A stretch of 60,086 bases of DNA from Nitrososphaerota archaeon (GCA_028866895.1 JAGWHF010000009.1:1-60086); one strand, 5' to 3'; shown: positions 16,179-27,183, numbered from the stretch's first letter. Numbers and translations are program-made. The notes: generated from the letters alone by a model not told the origin.

Positions 16179-18821
16179 TTGAAATCTATATTTCCAATTA
16201 TAGGGCTTGAAACCGAGTTTGCAGTATTATACAGCTTTCTTAGCGAAGACAAAAAGAACATAGCTCCAAAAGGATGGCAGCGTCAGTTCAACGAAACATT
16301 TTTTGATGAAGTAAAAAAGCAAGTTATATCTGTTCCAGGTGCTACCTTGGGCTCTGATTTCGAGGAAAACCCCACAGTTTTTTTCTTAGCAAACGGAGGG
16401 AAGCTCTATTTAGATTTTGGAAGACTAAATGAAATTAATCAAATAAGGCTTGCCAGAACGCATGAAAGTGGGTATCCTGAATGGGCAACCCCAGAGTGTG
16501 CTACGCCAGATGAAATTCGCGTTTATGAACAAGTTGGAACGCGGATTGTTGTAAAAGCATTTGAAGCTACAGTCAAGAATGCCCAAAGCCGTTGGGGTGA
16601 TGAATTTAAAGCTCATCTCCTAAAACAGAGTTTAGTATCTGGTGGTGGTCAGCGAGGTTGCCATGAAAACTATCAGATTTCCAAATCCCTATATGATGTC
16701 CTCATCAATCAAGACAACGATGTAGTGAAAAAATTCTGGCTACCATTTCTTGCTACAAGAACAATATTTTCAGGAAACGGGAACTTGACGAAAGAGGGAT
16801 TCCTCCTTTCACAAAGGTCATCCATAACCAACAGATATCTTCAATGCGTGGGATGCAATCTTCTTTACAACGATCCTAAACGAGGGGTATTAGATATACG
16901 AGCAGAACATTTTGGTGATTCTAGCTTGCGTAGACTCCAAATAATATGTGGCGACGTACTCTTGTCCCCTTATGCTACTTGGCTAAAAGTTGGTACGACG
17001 TGGATTGTTCTCGCCCTCTTTGAATACCTGAATTCCAATAATATCCATTTTCCAAACTTGGAAGTTGAATACAATAACATGGAATCTCTGTTTAATCGTG
17101 TGAATTCTGGTATGAGTAACAATGAAGATTTCATGTGGTCTATTGCAATCCAGAGATCTATTCTAGAAATGACTGAGAAATTTTTATCTAATATGAGCTT
17201 ACCTGAATCGGCCGAAGTTGTTCTAAAAGATTGGAATTCTATTCTGGATAATTTAGAAAAGGATTACATGAAACTTTCTAATGAGATCGATTGGATAGCA
17301 AAGTTAGAATTTTTGAAGAATTGTGGCTATCAGACTAGAGATGAAAATTTTCAATATTTGCAGGAAGTAAACCAAAAATTCCATATTATATGGCCTGAAG
17401 GTGCTGAAAATACCAAAAATTGGGATAAGCAAGTTGATTGGCAAAAATACAAATCGATTCCACCGGATGTGCCAAGGGCAAAACTGCGATCTAAAATTAT
17501 AAAAAACACTCATGAAAAACACTCGACTCCTCTCATCACTTGGAATCTGGTAGAATACCCTGATTCAAAAGATTCCTTGTACATTGACGTCATGCCCGAT
17601 CCTAATTCAGAGTTTCCTATCAGGATAGATCCAAATACTGTTAGCACTGGACAACTCCCTGTTGAAGTAGAAGTTACATATGCAATGTTTCTTCAAACAG
17701 TTGCACAAAAGAGCAAGGAAAGATCTAGAATTGATTCTCTAACCACGGAAATAATGAATCGCATTTCTACTAACTACACCGTTATCTCTGAAGAATTACC
17801 TGATCCAAAATCAAGATTATTTATTGAAATGAGTAATTTTGTGCCTAAAAATTATATCATATCTGCCATAAAAAAACAAGTGGATCCGGAATGGAAGAAG
17901 ATGCACAACTTCAAATGTAGGGGAGCGGATGCAGCTAGTTTGATAAAACCCCTAATCGACACAAATGATAGAGTAGAAAAGTCAATAGCCTCAACTTTAT
18001 TAAATATCGTTGATTCATTATTGAAAGAACGGCAACAGCTAGGTGATGAGTCTACTCGTGTAAGTTTGATTGAGGATCGTGAAATGTTAATTTGGAAAAT
18101 AGGCAGCGGCAACCTTGTAAACGAAATTCACTCCACACTTGATTTGCTCTCTTCCATATCCAATACCGTCTCAAATTCAAAAGAAAATTATAGTACCAGC
18201 GAGAAAAAAAATATTGAAATTGCCATAAGGAGAACAATAAATAGGTTTAACGATGAAATTGTCATACTACTTTGGATAGATCCTAGTTGGGATGAGGAAA
18301 TGCGCAAAAAAGGTTGGGATAAAGATGCTTATCGAGAAGCACAAAGGTTAGAATACTACAGGCAAGCTCACAGAATTGTAGAAAAGATCGTCTATCTCTT
18401 ACCTGAAGATCCTGAATCATGGTACCTTAAGGGAATAATCAACCTTAAGCAAAAAAATTATGAAGATGCCAGCTACGCGTTTACCAAGTCACTAGAAAAG
18501 ATTGTTCAAAATTTGCTTGTTAAGCAAAAGGATATTCAGGATAAGATTAACGAAATAAAAGAATTTGAGAAATCTTCAGGAATGCTATTCTTATCGAACT
18601 ATCATACTTTGCAAAACGAGCTGAAGGTATTTTATTCCGAAATTAAGAAATTTCTAGATAATTCATCTAAATTAAATGACCATCTGATTGCGCTCGACGC
18701 TAAAGCCTTTCGTGATTTGCGATTAGCTCGATCTTTAGATAAAAACATGGACACTGAACGAATCATTCTTGAAGCATATGATCTCTCAGCTAGAGAAAAC
18801 AACATTAAACCACTTAATTAA
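16179..18821 (+). CDS. PafA/Dop-family protein 2 fused to large C-terminal region with TPR
   Basis: An 880-residue protein starting at TTG, 14 bp after the small modifier candidate, so probably co-transcribed. The N-terminal half (about 1-450) is PafA/Dop: GLETEFAV (9-16), NGGKLYLD (72-79), then after an extra ~20 residues GYPEWATPEC (98-107), GCHENY (160-165), FLATRTIFSGNGN, IDWIAKLEFL and PPDVPRAKLR. The Asp and the Pro-Glu motif, adjacent in PafA, are separated by an insertion. The second half (450-880) has no PafA counterpart; near 715-770 it contains a TPR-like pair (PEDPESWYLKGIINLKQKNY), and helical segments follow. It may be the partner enzyme (Dop-like) with a substrate-binding arm. 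Confidence 0.8.
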   Translation: MKSIFPIIGLETEFAVLYSFLSEDKKNIAPKGWQRQFNETFFDEVKKQVISVPGATLGSDFEENPTVFFLANGGKLYLDFGRLNEINQIRLARTHESGYPEWATPECATPDEIRVYEQVGTRIVVKAFEATVKNAQSRWGDEFKAHLLKQSLVSGGGQRGCHENYQISKSLYDVLINQDNDVVKKFWLPFLATRTIFSGNGNLTKEGFLLSQRSSITNRYLQCVGCNLLYNDPKRGVLDIRAEHFGDSSLRRLQIICGDVLLSPYATWLKVGTTWIVLALFEYLNSNNIHFPNLEVEYNNMESLFNRVNSGMSNNEDFMWSIAIQRSILEMTEKFLSNMSLPESAEVVLKDWNSILDNLEKDYMKLSNEIDWIAKLEFLKNCGYQTRDENFQYLQEVNQKFHIIWPEGAENTKNWDKQVDWQKYKSIPPDVPRAKLRSKIIKNTHEKHSTPLITWNLVEYPDSKDSLYIDVMPDPNSEFPIRIDPNTVSTGQLPVEVEVTYAMFLQTVAQKSKERSRIDSLTTEIMNRISTNYTVISEELPDPKSRLFIEMSNFVPKNYIISAIKKQVDPEWKKMHNFKCRGADAASLIKPLIDTNDRVEKSIASTLLNIVDSLLKERQQLGDESTRVSLIEDREMLIWKIGSGNLVNEIHSTLDLLSSISNTVSNSKENYSTSEKKNIEIAIRRTINRFNDEIVILLWIDPSWDEEMRKKGWDKDAYREAQRLEYYRQAHRIVEKIVYLLPEDPESWYLKGIINLKQKNYEDASYAFTKSLEKIVQNLLVKQKDIQDKINEIKEFEKSSGMLFLSNYHTLQNELKVFYSEIKKFLDNSSKLNDHLIALDAKAFRDLRLARSLDKNMDTERIILEAYDLSARENNIKPLN

Positions 18822-18883
18822 TTCGATCCAATCCTAAACAATAAGCATGCCTGAATTTGATTAATAAATTCAATATCTCGACC

Positions 18884-19160
18884 GAGTCCTATAGGACACA
18901 TACAAGTAGCTAGTTTGTTGACTCCGTAGGTAGGAGTCTTAGCAGTTCCGTGCTGATATCGGTCGCTTTTTGGGATTCAACTATGACCATGAGAAGATTT
19001 TGAACCCGAACGAACATGCGGTCGCCGGACCGCAGCCCCGAACGGGTACAAGTCCACCACTAAAGTTCGACATTGGTGGAACATTTTGGTTTCCCTAAAC
19101 CTATTTTGTGGTCTATTGTGATAAGTCTTTCGTAACATTGATTCATTTTGTAAAATTCAT
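18884..19160. repeat. Right flanking repeat region with dense hairpins
   Basis: The noncoding stretch between 18822 and 19248 holds the right copies of the three repeat blocks described at 11532-11757, and many perfect inverted repeats: GTCCTATAGGAC (18886-18897), GACTCC/GGAGTC (18920-18938) nested in GCTA/TAGC, GCGGTC/GACCGC (19018-19033), CCCGAACGGG, and CCACCA/TGGTGG (19054-19079). It could be a recombination site, a structured RNA, or both. No gene is supported here. Confidence 0.5.
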
Positions 19161-19248
19161 AGCAATTGTGCAATCTCAGATATATGATGTTTCGGTATGA
19201 TTTGGACTAGTTGAGAAACACATGGTAAGAACAAAATACTGAAATGAA

Positions 19249-19836
19249 CTATAGTTGTCGTTGCCAATCCTTAATTGAAAGTTTAGCCCTGTCAGATTCA
19301 TCATCATGTAGTTCAACATTATGTGCAACTACAGCTCTGATCTGATTTAATTGTGACAAGATTTGTCTCACTGCTTTTCTGCTTCTAAATTGATCTGAAA
19401 AATCACTCCAATTGTGTTCTATTATGGGCAATAGCTCCCCTAAGGTAACGTAAAGAAGAGGATCATCTAATGATCTAATGGTCATGACAGAGTCTTTTTC
19501 TTTCTCTTGTCTCTCTTTGACTTCTTTTTTAATGATATCTGGAATTCGATTTTCCCACCAATCGACACCATATTTTTCTAACAATGTTTGTTTCACCAAT
19601 TTCCTAACAGTGTTTTCGAAACAATAAAACATTACATAATAATCTGACATTCTTTTTGCACTTTGTCTGATATCCGTATCAAATAAATCTGGATCAACAA
19701 TTTCTTTTTTTGAGGTTGTGGAAATATGTCCAATCTCAATACCTGATTCTTCAATCTTTTTTAGATCATCTTCAAGTTGTAGATTTCTCATTCCAAAATC
19801 ACGTAGCTGTGCTGATAATGGAAAATTTTCACTCAT
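19249..19836 (-). CDS. Swt1-type HEPN domain protein
   Basis: A 195-residue protein resembling the Swt1/HEPN family. An all-helical C-terminal part holds FENTVRKLVKQTLLEKYGV-WWENRIP, a DPLLYVTLGEL segment, and the HEPN nuclease signature Arg-x4-His (Arg167-AVVA-His172, NQIRAVVAHNVEL). HEPN proteins are often metal-independent ribonucleases in defence and toxin-antitoxin systems. It follows the DUF5343 gene with an 8-bp overlap, so the two are translationally coupled and probably act together. Confidence 0.75.
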   Translation of the reverse strand: MSENFPLSAQLRDFGMRNLQLEDDLKKIEESGIEIGHISTTSKKEIVDPDLFDTDIRQSAKRMSDYYVMFYCFENTVRKLVKQTLLEKYGVDWWENRIPDIIKKEVKERQEKEKDSVMTIRSLDDPLLYVTLGELLPIIEHNWSDFSDQFRSRKAVRQILSQLNQIRAVVAHNVELHDDESDRAKLSIKDWQRQL

Positions 19837-20449
19837 TGAGAATATGTTCCTTTAGACTCTTGAAAATTGCGTTAAAAACTTCAACGTCTGGAGTAGCGGG
19901 CAAGTTAAGATTTATTGTATATGATATGCCTAATTTAGATAATAATGTTGGTTTTTGTTTCTCTTCTTCCTTTGGTTTGCCTTCCTCTTTCTCTTTAACT
20001 TTCTCTGTTGCCTTCGCGCTAAAATCCGCAAGTTTTGCTAACTCCATAAAAGTACCAACGATCTGAAGTACAGTGGAATTATTTTCTGGCAAGCCTGTTA
20101 TTGTTTTGACTTTTGCAGTTAATTCTTCTTTAGACAGCTTATCAGCAAATTCGTTAGCTTGAAAAATTTTCTCATATGATTGTTTTATGCATTTTGCCAT
20201 TACAAATTTTGCCGAAGCTGGATCTCTATAGTCTTTGTAGTCTTGTGTGGGAATATTAGATGCATCCAAAAACCCGATCTTCTTGAGAAATGGAATCATG
20301 GGAAAATAATTTGATGACCTCAAGTCAAGCATCGTTTTCATAAATTCATGGGTAAATTTTGTTGGTACAGCGGCCTCTTGTATTTTAGCAAATAAATTAG
20401 ATAATTGAGCATAGCTACCAACATAAGGCATATTCTCTACCATAAACAA
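19829..20449 (-). CDS. DUF5343-like protein, partner of HEPN
   Basis: A 206-residue protein with the traits I associate with DUF5343: an N-terminal YVGSYAQLSNLFAKIQEAAV segment, SSNYFPMIPFLKKIGFLD, then GLP and a C-terminal strand pair ISYTINLNLPATPDVEVFNA followed by IFKSLKEHIL. The N-terminal region looks like a winged helix. Between them lies a Lys/Glu-rich linker. It is the upstream gene of a two-gene minus-strand unit with a HEPN protein, and may be its regulator, antitoxin or sensor. Confidence 0.7.
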   Translation of the reverse strand: MFMVENMPYVGSYAQLSNLFAKIQEAAVPTKFTHEFMKTMLDLRSSNYFPMIPFLKKIGFLDASNIPTQDYKDYRDPASAKFVMAKCIKQSYEKIFQANEFADKLSKEELTAKVKTITGLPENNSTVLQIVGTFMELAKLADFSAKATEKVKEKEEGKPKEEEKQKPTLLSKLGISYTINLNLPATPDVEVFNAIFKSLKEHILNE

Positions 20450-20639
20450 TGGAATAATACTAGACCATAAAAACAGATCTGACGGTAATTATCATATACC
20501 CTTGATATTTCCCTCGAATATGGGAATTTATGCAAAGTGGTAATGATCCCTAATTTGACAACGATTGAAAATGCAAGATTGTCTCGTGTCTTTCACGATC
20601 GTGTTTTTAATCTCCTATTACATGAAAACAAAGGGGTTT

Positions 20640-22178
20640 ATGAAGAAAGGAAACGGTATGAATGGTGCAAACCTGGGGTTTGAACAGAAACTCTGGCTGG
20701 CAGCTGACAAACTAAGGAGCAACATGGACGCTGCAGAATACAAACATGTTGTACTAGGCCTGATTTTTCTAAAATACATCTCTGATGCATTCAATGAAGT
20801 TTATGAAAAACTAAGAAAAGATCCGACCTCTGATTCTGAGGATGTAGACGAGTATATCTCGAGGAGGGTCTTCTGGGTTCCAAAAAAGTCAAGATGGGAG
20901 TATCTGGCAAACAGTGCAAAGAAACCTGAAATCGGCACGATAATCGACGAGGCAATGGATGCCATAGAAAAAGATAACCCTTCCCTAAGGGGAGTTCTTC
21001 AGAAAAACTATGCAAGACCTGCTTTGAACAAGCAGAGACTTGGCGAGCTAATTGATCTGATCGGCACAATAGGCTTGGGCGACAAAGACAGCAGGAGCAA
21101 GGACATTCTTGGAAGGGTTTACGAATATTTTTTGGGACAGTTTGCAGATGCAGAAGGAAAAAAAGGAGGCCAGTTCTACACACCTCGAAGCATTGTCAAG
21201 CTGCTAGTAGCCATGCTTGAGCCATACAAGGGAAGAATCTTTGATCCTTGCTGCGGTTCCGGTGGAATGTTTGTGCAATCAGAAAAATTCATTGAAGCAC
21301 ATGGTGGAAAAATCGGCGACATTTCAGTTTACGGCCAGGAAAGCAACCAGACCACATGGCGCCTCTGCAAGATGAACCTTGCGATAAGGGGAATTGATGC
21401 AAATGTGGAATGGGGCGATTCTTTCCGGGACGACCAGTTCAAGGACTTGAGAGCAGATTTCATTCTTGCAAATCCCCCCTTCAACGACAGTGATTGGGGA
21501 GGAGAATTATTACAAGATGATGTAAGATGGAAATTTGGAACTCCTCCTAAAGGCAATGCGAACTTTGCTTGGGTTCAAAACTTTATTCATCATCTCTCTC
21601 CTACTGGCATGGCTGGATTTGTTTTAGCAAATGGTTCCATGTCCTCTAATACATCTGGTGAGGGAGACATACGCAAAAACATAATCGAAGATGATCTGGT
21701 TGACTGCATGGTTGCCCTGCCCGGTCAACTGTTCTACAATACAATGATTCCCGCATGTCTTTGGTTTGTTTCAAGGGACAAGAAAAACCACAAGTTCAGA
21801 GACAGAAGAGGCCATGTCCTTTTCATTGATACCAGAAAAATGGGAGTTTTGGTTGATAGAAGGCATAAGGAACTAACAGATGAGGACATCAAGAGAATCT
21901 CAGATACCTATCATTCTTGGAGAGGAGAGCTAAAAGACAAAAAGTATCGGGATATTTCCGGATTTTGTAAATCTGCCCCTTTGGAAGAAATAAGAAAACA
22001 TGAATGGATTCTCACACCGGGGAGATATGTCGGAGCAGAAGAGGAAGAAGACGTAGAAGAAGAATTTGAAAAAACTATTAAACGCTTGACAATTAAACTT
22101 TCGGAACAAATGAAAAGAGAACAAAATCTGAATGATGAAATTAAAAAAAATTTGCAACAGATTGGATTTGAGATGTAA
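20640..22178 (+). CDS. hsdM: Type I restriction-modification methyltransferase subunit
   Basis: About 512 residues from ATG 20640; ATG 20622 is an alternative and the upstream hydrophobic extension looks noncoding. The helical N-terminal domain ([20 protein letters not shown]) is typical of HsdM. Methyltransferase motif I is [12 protein letters not shown] and motif IV is ILANPPFND, as in N6-adenine methylases. The C-terminus is a coiled coil that would contact HsdS. It is the first gene of an hsdM-hsdS-hsdR operon with 3-4 bp gaps, and it modifies host DNA so that HsdR does not cut it. Confidence 0.95.
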   Translation: MKKGNGMNGANLGFEQKLWLAADKLRSNMDAAEYKHVVLGLIFLKYISDAFNEVYEKLRKDPTSDSEDVDEYISRRVFWVPKKSRWEYLANSAKKPEIGTIIDEAMDAIEKDNPSLRGVLQKNYARPALNKQRLGELIDLIGTIGLGDKDSRSKDILGRVYEYFLGQFADAEGKKGGQFYTPRSIVKLLVAMLEPYKGRIFDPCCGSGGMFVQSEKFIEAHGGKIGDISVYGQESNQTTWRLCKMNLAIRGIDANVEWGDSFRDDQFKDLRADFILANPPFNDSDWGGELLQDDVRWKFGTPPKGNANFAWVQNFIHHLSPTGMAGFVLANGSMSSNTSGEGDIRKNIIEDDLVDCMVALPGQLFYNTMIPACLWFVSRDKKNHKFRDRRGHVLFIDTRKMGVLVDRRHKELTDEDIKRISDTYHSWRGELKDKKYRDISGFCKSAPLEEIRKHEWILTPGRYVGAEEEEDVEEEFEKTIKRLTIKLSEQMKREQNLNDEIKKNLQQIGFEM

Positions 22179-22181
22179 AAT

Positions 22182-23411
22182 ATGGTGAATATGTCTAGCT
22201 GGGAAATGATTCGTCTCGGAGACCTTGTCTCTATCAAACATGGGTGGCCATTTAAGACAGAATTCATTTCTGAAGATCTCACTGGAAGGCCAATTGTAGT
22301 GAACATTGGAAATTTTCGATATACTGGAGGTTTTAGATTTGACGATACAAAAGTGAGAGAATATCGTGGTGACTATCCACCTGAGTATAATCTATGTGCA
22401 GGCGATATATTACTGGTCATGACATGCCAGACCAGTGAAGGTGAGATACTTGGAATACCTGCTCGTGTCCCCGATGATGGCAGGACTTACCTTCATAATC
22501 AAAGGTTAGGAAAGGTAATTGTTATTCATCCTGAAAAAGTACGATCTGATTTTCTATATTGTCTTTTTTTGTATCCTGAGTTCAACAGATGGCTTTTCAC
22601 ATCTTCATCAGGAACTAAGATTCTACATACAGCTCCAAAACGCATTGAAAGCTTTGAATTTAATTTGCCTCCATTAAATGAGCAACGGGAAATCGCAAAA
22701 ATTCTTTGGGATCTCGATTCCAAAATCGAACTCAACCAACAAATGAACAAAACCCTTGAAGCTATAGGTCATGCAATCTTCAAGCACTGGTTCATCAACT
22801 TTGAGTTTCCAAATGAGGAAGGCAAGCCGTACAAATCCTCGGGTGGAGAGATGGTTGATTCTGATTTGGAAAAAATTCCAAAGGAATGGAAGTATGGGAA
22901 ATATTCTGATTTAGTAGAAATAACAACAGGTAAAGGACTTAAACGAGAAGAATTCGTAGAAAATGGTAAGTTTCCCGTAATGGGAGCTAACGGAGAATTG
23001 GGAAGAACTGATAATTTTCTTTTTGATGAAAATTTAATCTTAACAGGCAGAGTTGGAACCCTTGGCACCGTATACGTTGTTAGAGATAAAGTTTGGATTT
23101 CAGATAATGTCCTAATCTCAAAGGCAAAATCAAATGAGTTCTTTTATTACTCGTATTATACTCTAAGAAATTTTGAATTTGAATCATTAAACAGAGGAAG
23201 TACACAGCCTCTCATAACTCAAACAGATTTGAAAAATCAGACTTGTTTAATTCCCAATCATACAATTTTAGTTTTGTTTAATAAAATATTATCATCCGTA
23301 TTAAATAAAATATATGATAACAATTTTCAAAATAAAAATCTGTCACAAATACGTAATTTGTTATTACCCAAACTTATGTCTGGGAAAATCAGAGTTCCGG
23401 TAGAGGCCTGA
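22182..23411 (+). CDS. hsdS: Type I restriction-modification specificity subunit
   Basis: A 409-residue protein with two target-recognition domains separated by conserved helices. The first is 1 to about 165; a central spacer helix follows ([20 protein letters not shown], then [20 protein letters not shown]). The second is about 220-370, starting with [17 protein letters not shown], and the C-terminal helix ends [13 protein letters not shown]. The two domains read the two halves of a bipartite DNA site. It lies 3 bp after hsdM and 4 bp before hsdR. Confidence 0.95.
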   Translation: MVNMSSWEMIRLGDLVSIKHGWPFKTEFISEDLTGRPIVVNIGNFRYTGGFRFDDTKVREYRGDYPPEYNLCAGDILLVMTCQTSEGEILGIPARVPDDGRTYLHNQRLGKVIVIHPEKVRSDFLYCLFLYPEFNRWLFTSSSGTKILHTAPKRIESFEFNLPPLNEQREIAKILWDLDSKIELNQQMNKTLEAIGHAIFKHWFINFEFPNEEGKPYKSSGGEMVDSDLEKIPKEWKYGKYSDLVEITTGKGLKREEFVENGKFPVMGANGELGRTDNFLFDENLILTGRVGTLGTVYVVRDKVWISDNVLISKAKSNEFFYYSYYTLRNFEFESLNRGSTQPLITQTDLKNQTCLIPNHTILVLFNKILSSVLNKIYDNNFQNKNLSQIRNLLLPKLMSGKIRVPVEA

Positions 23412-23415
23412 CAAT

Positions 23416-26400
23416 ATGCCAAAAGCTATACACGAATCAGATGTTGAAGAGAATGTTCTTGATAGTCTCAAAGATCTTGGCTACGGTATAATCAGAGGTG
23501 ATAACGAAGATTATCAACCTGAAGGGAAATATGCCCTAAGAGACGATTACAAGGATGTTGTTCTTGTCGAAAGACTCAGAACTACACTAAAGGAGATCAA
23601 TCCTTCCATTCCAGAAGAGGCAAGGGAGCAGGCAATAAAACAGATTCTAAGAAGCGAAAGTCAGAGGCTAATCGTTGACAACGAAAACTTTCACAAGCTA
23701 CTAGTCGATGGAATAGATGTCCCAATCCAGACAAAGGACGGAGAAAGGCACGAAAAGGTCTGGCTGTTTAATTTCAAGGATCCAAAACGTAACGATTACT
23801 TGGCAGTAAACCAGTTCACGGTACAGGAAAACAACGTAGAACGAAGACCCGACGTTGTGATTTTTGTCAACGGAATACCACTGCTTATCTTTGAGCTTAA
23901 AAACCTGGCAGACGAGAACGCAACGATTGATGATGCATACCACCAATTCCAGACATACAAGGACCAACTGCCGACACTCTTCAGATTCAACGAGATTCTT
24001 GTAATTAGTGACGGACTCAAGGCACAGGCAGGAACCATCTCATCCGAGAGGGAGAGGTTCATGCAATGGAAGACAATCAACGGAGAAAAACCACGAAAGG
24101 GGCTCAACGAGATCGAGGTCCTTCTCAGAGGAATGTGTGACAGGTCGATATTCCTAGACATTGTAAGAAACTATATCGTCTTTGAAAAGGACACAGAGAC
24201 ATTAAAGAAGCTTGCGGCATACCACCAGTACTGGGCCGCAAACAAGGCTGTAAAATCCACACTAAAGGCAAGAAGAGGAAGCAAAAAGGCTGGTATCGTC
24301 TGGCACACCCAAGGATCAGGAAAATCCCTGACCATGATTTTTTATGCAGGAAAGCTTGTCAGAGAAATGGACAACCCTACCATAGTAGTTCTGACAGACA
24401 GAAACGATCTTGATGATCAATTATTTGGAACCTTCGGAAGGTGTCAGGACATTCTACGGCAGAAACCGACACAGGCAGAATCAAGAAAGGAACTACAGGA
24501 AAAGCTCAAGGTCTCATCGGGCGGTATCGTGTTTACCACAATTCAGAAATTCTTTCCGGAAGAGAACCGGGAAAAATATCCGATGCTATCCGAAAGAGAC
24601 AACATTGTGGTAATCGCAGATGAAGCCCACAGAAGCCAATACGGATTTTCCGCAAAGATATTGAGCAGAAAGGACAAGACACTGATAACCTATGGTTATG
24701 CCAAATATCTAAGGGACGCCTTGCCAAAAGCGTCATTCATCGGGTTTACTGGAACGCCGATAGAAAAGTCGGACAGATCCACACCAGCAGTCTTTGGAGA
24801 ATATATTGACAAATACGACATAGAGCAGGCAGTAGAGGACGGGGCAACTGTTAGAATCTATTATGACAGCAGGCTTGCAAAACTGGAACTCAAGCCAGAG
24901 GAGAGGCCAAAGATAGACAAGGAATTCGAGGAGGTAACAGAAGGAGAAGAAATCGAAGGAAAGGAAAAACTGAAGAGCAAATGGGCAAGGGTAGAAAAAG
25001 TAGTAGGTGCTTCAACCAGGATCAGAAAAATTGCACAAGACATTGTGAATCATTTTGAAGAGAGACTGAAGAGCTTGGAGGGCAAGGGGATGATCGTATG
25101 CATGTCAAGGAGGATATGCTACGATCTGCACAACGAGATAGTAAAACTCAGGCCAGAGTGGTACAACAAGGAAGACGAGAAGGGATTCGTCAAGGTTGTA
25201 ATGACAGGTTCCGCATCTGACCCAAAGGACTGGCAGGAACATATACGAAACAAAATCAAAAGGAAGAAGATCGGTGACAACTTCAAGGATCCAAGACATG
25301 AGCTGAAACTTATCATAGTAAGGGACATGTTCCTGACAGGGTACGATGCGCCTTCGCTTCACACGATGTATCTTGACAAGCCGATAAAGGGCCACACGCT
25401 CATGCAGGCAATAGCGAGGGTAAACCGCGTCTACCCCGGAAAGGTCGGAGGTCTTGTAGTGGATTATATGGGAGTAGGTGCGGAACTAAAAAAGGCACTA
25501 GTTGACTATACAGAAAGTGGCGGAAGGGGCAAGCCGACATTTGACCAAGACAAGGCAGTAATGCTGACGCTGGAAAAATACGAAATCGTCAAGGACATGT
25601 TCCACGGATTCAATTACAAGAAATTTTTTGAGCTGGAATCAGGCAAAAGGATAACTTTTGTTCCAGACGCAATGGAACACATCTTAAAGGAAAAGGGCAG
25701 AAAGGAAAGATTCCAGAAAGAAACCACTGCGTTACTGAAGGCGTTCTCTCTTGCAGTGCCACGTCCAGAGGTTATGAAGATAAAAGAAGAGATCGGTTTC
25801 TTTCAGGCTATAAAATCAGCAATAGTAAAAACAACTGAAACCGGCAAGGAAGGACAGGAAGAAAAGTTCGACACGGCAATCAAGCAGATAATTTCCAAAG
25901 CCGTGATATCGGACAGGATAATTGACATCTTCGAGGCTGCAGGAATTCAAAAACCCGATGTATCCATACTATCAGAGAACTTTTTAGCGGAGGTAAAGGG
26001 GATGCCGCAAAAGAACTTGGCGTTTGAGGCGCTCAAAAAACTGCTAAATGACGAGATCAGAATCTTTGCAAAAAGGAACATAATTCAGGGCAAGTCGTTC
26101 ATGGATCTTCTTGACAAGACCATCAAGAAGTACACTAACAGGAGCATAGAGGCGGCCCAAGTCATTGAAGAACTGATAGAACTTGCAAGAAAGGTCAGGG
26201 AAAAGAAAAACAGAGGGGTGCAGCAAAACATGACAGAAGACGAGCTTGCATTTTATGACGCTCTGGAAGTAAATGACAGCGCCGTCAAGGTTCTTGGAGA
26301 CGGAACGCTAAGAAAGATTGCTTTGGAGCTGACGGAGATGATACGAAAGAGTGTCACTATAGACTGGACTCAAAGGGAGAGTGTTCAGGCTGAAATACGT

Positions 26401-26538
26401 CTAAAGGTTAAGAAGATCTTGAGAAAACACGGTTATCCTCCAGACAAACAAGAAAAAGCTACTCAAACTGTTTTGGCTCAAGCAGAGGTGATAGCAAAGG
26501 ATTGGGCAGAAAGCACTGTTACAAAGATTTTGGAATAG
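23416..26538 (+). CDS. hsdR: Type I restriction endonuclease, motor subunit
   Basis: A 1040-residue protein. The N-terminal PD-(D/E)xK nuclease has [19 protein letters not shown]. The superfamily 2 translocase has Walker [15 protein letters not shown] box [20 protein letters not shown], and later motifs V-VI ([22 protein letters not shown]). The C-terminal helical domain binds the methyltransferase. It has full length and no disruptions, so the restriction system is probably active against incoming DNA lacking the host methylation. Confidence 0.95.
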   Translation: MPKAIHESDVEENVLDSLKDLGYGIIRGDNEDYQPEGKYALRDDYKDVVLVERLRTTLKEINPSIPEEAREQAIKQILRSESQRLIVDNENFHKLLVDGIDVPIQTKDGERHEKVWLFNFKDPKRNDYLAVNQFTVQENNVERRPDVVIFVNGIPLLIFELKNLADENATIDDAYHQFQTYKDQLPTLFRFNEILVISDGLKAQAGTISSERERFMQWKTINGEKPRKGLNEIEVLLRGMCDRSIFLDIVRNYIVFEKDTETLKKLAAYHQYWAANKAVKSTLKARRGSKKAGIVWHTQGSGKSLTMIFYAGKLVREMDNPTIVVLTDRNDLDDQLFGTFGRCQDILRQKPTQAESRKELQEKLKVSSGGIVFTTIQKFFPEENREKYPMLSERDNIVVIADEAHRSQYGFSAKILSRKDKTLITYGYAKYLRDALPKASFIGFTGTPIEKSDRSTPAVFGEYIDKYDIEQAVEDGATVRIYYDSRLAKLELKPEERPKIDKEFEEVTEGEEIEGKEKLKSKWARVEKVVGASTRIRKIAQDIVNHFEERLKSLEGKGMIVCMSRRICYDLHNEIVKLRPEWYNKEDEKGFVKVVMTGSASDPKDWQEHIRNKIKRKKIGDNFKDPRHELKLIIVRDMFLTGYDAPSLHTMYLDKPIKGHTLMQAIARVNRVYPGKVGGLVVDYMGVGAELKKALVDYTESGGRGKPTFDQDKAVMLTLEKYEIVKDMFHGFNYKKFFELESGKRITFVPDAMEHILKEKGRKERFQKETTALLKAFSLAVPRPEVMKIKEEIGFFQAIKSAIVKTTETGKEGQEEKFDTAIKQIISKAVISDRIIDIFEAAGIQKPDVSILSENFLAEVKGMPQKNLAFEALKKLLNDEIRIFAKRNIIQGKSFMDLLDKTIKKYTNRSIEAAQVIEELIELARKVREKKNRGVQQNMTEDELAFYDALEVNDSAVKVLGDGTLRKIALELTEMIRKSVTIDWTQRESVQAEIRLKVKKILRKHGYPPDKQEKATQTVLAQAEVIAKDWAESTVTKILE

Positions 26539-26657
26539 TCAGACTAGATTTCAAACCTTTATAGAAATTGAAAAATTTTCCACGTTTGCATTTGTACCTG
26601 AAAACATTAACAGATTTACCATACTTCCATGTCTTCAAAGGATTCTCTTGTTTAGAT

Positions 26658-27176
26658 TTACGGAAAGGGCAAATACGCTCTTCCAATAGATATTATGATT
26701 AAGACCGCAAAGATTCCTAAAAATATCAACGGCACCGCTTTTTCTACATCTGTAAGTGGCTTATACAATGATTTATTTTTTCCCTCCCCCAGAATTTTCC
26801 ATTCTATTCCATGCAGTGATAACGGAAGTCTTTTTTCAATTTCTGTGATGATTTTCCATTTTCCACTACTGAGCTGCCTGTAGGATTTTACCGTCCTCAA
26901 CCATGTATAACTAAAAAGAATCCCACTGATTGATCCTACAATAACCCACCCACTATTGGTCGTAATAGTTGTTACCAGATTAAACAGAACGCCCAATGCT
27001 GTAAGCAATCCTGTGCTTATACTCAGAAAAAAACTGTTGGCCGTGGCACGGCGTTCGTTCAAGCTGTCTATCATCTTCAGGTATATCCTATACTGTTCAA
27101 ATAACCATTCTTCACCTTTCTCTCCAAGTTCTTTTGTAGAATTGAAAAGTTTGCTTAATTCCTCTTGTTCGTTCAT
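26658..27176 (-). CDS. RipA-like membrane protein paired with TIR protein
   Basis: A 172-residue membrane protein. An N-terminal helix (GEKGEEWLFEQYRIYLKMID) is followed by RRATANSFFLSISTGLLTAL, a second membrane helix (VIVGSISGILFSYTWL), a cytoplasmic stretch and a third helix (VPLIFLGIFAVLIIISI). The ANSFFLS start of the first helix and overall size fit what I recall of the RipA-family octameric membrane proteins that sit next to TIR-like proteins. It lies 7 bp after the TIR-like gene on the same strand, so it likely acts with it. The name is by resemblance. Confidence 0.65.
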   Translation of the reverse strand: MNEQEELSKLFNSTKELGEKGEEWLFEQYRIYLKMIDSLNERRATANSFFLSISTGLLTALGVLFNLVTTITTNSGWVIVGSISGILFSYTWLRTVKSYRQLSSGKWKIITEIEKRLPLSLHGIEWKILGEGKNKSLYKPLTDVEKAVPLIFLGIFAVLIIISIGRAYLPFP

Positions 27177-27183
27177 GTCTTAT

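Noticed and set aside
18830-19080. Possible tRNA in the hairpin-rich region
   Set aside because: Several stems but no cloverleaf with acceptor, anticodon and T-arm consensus.
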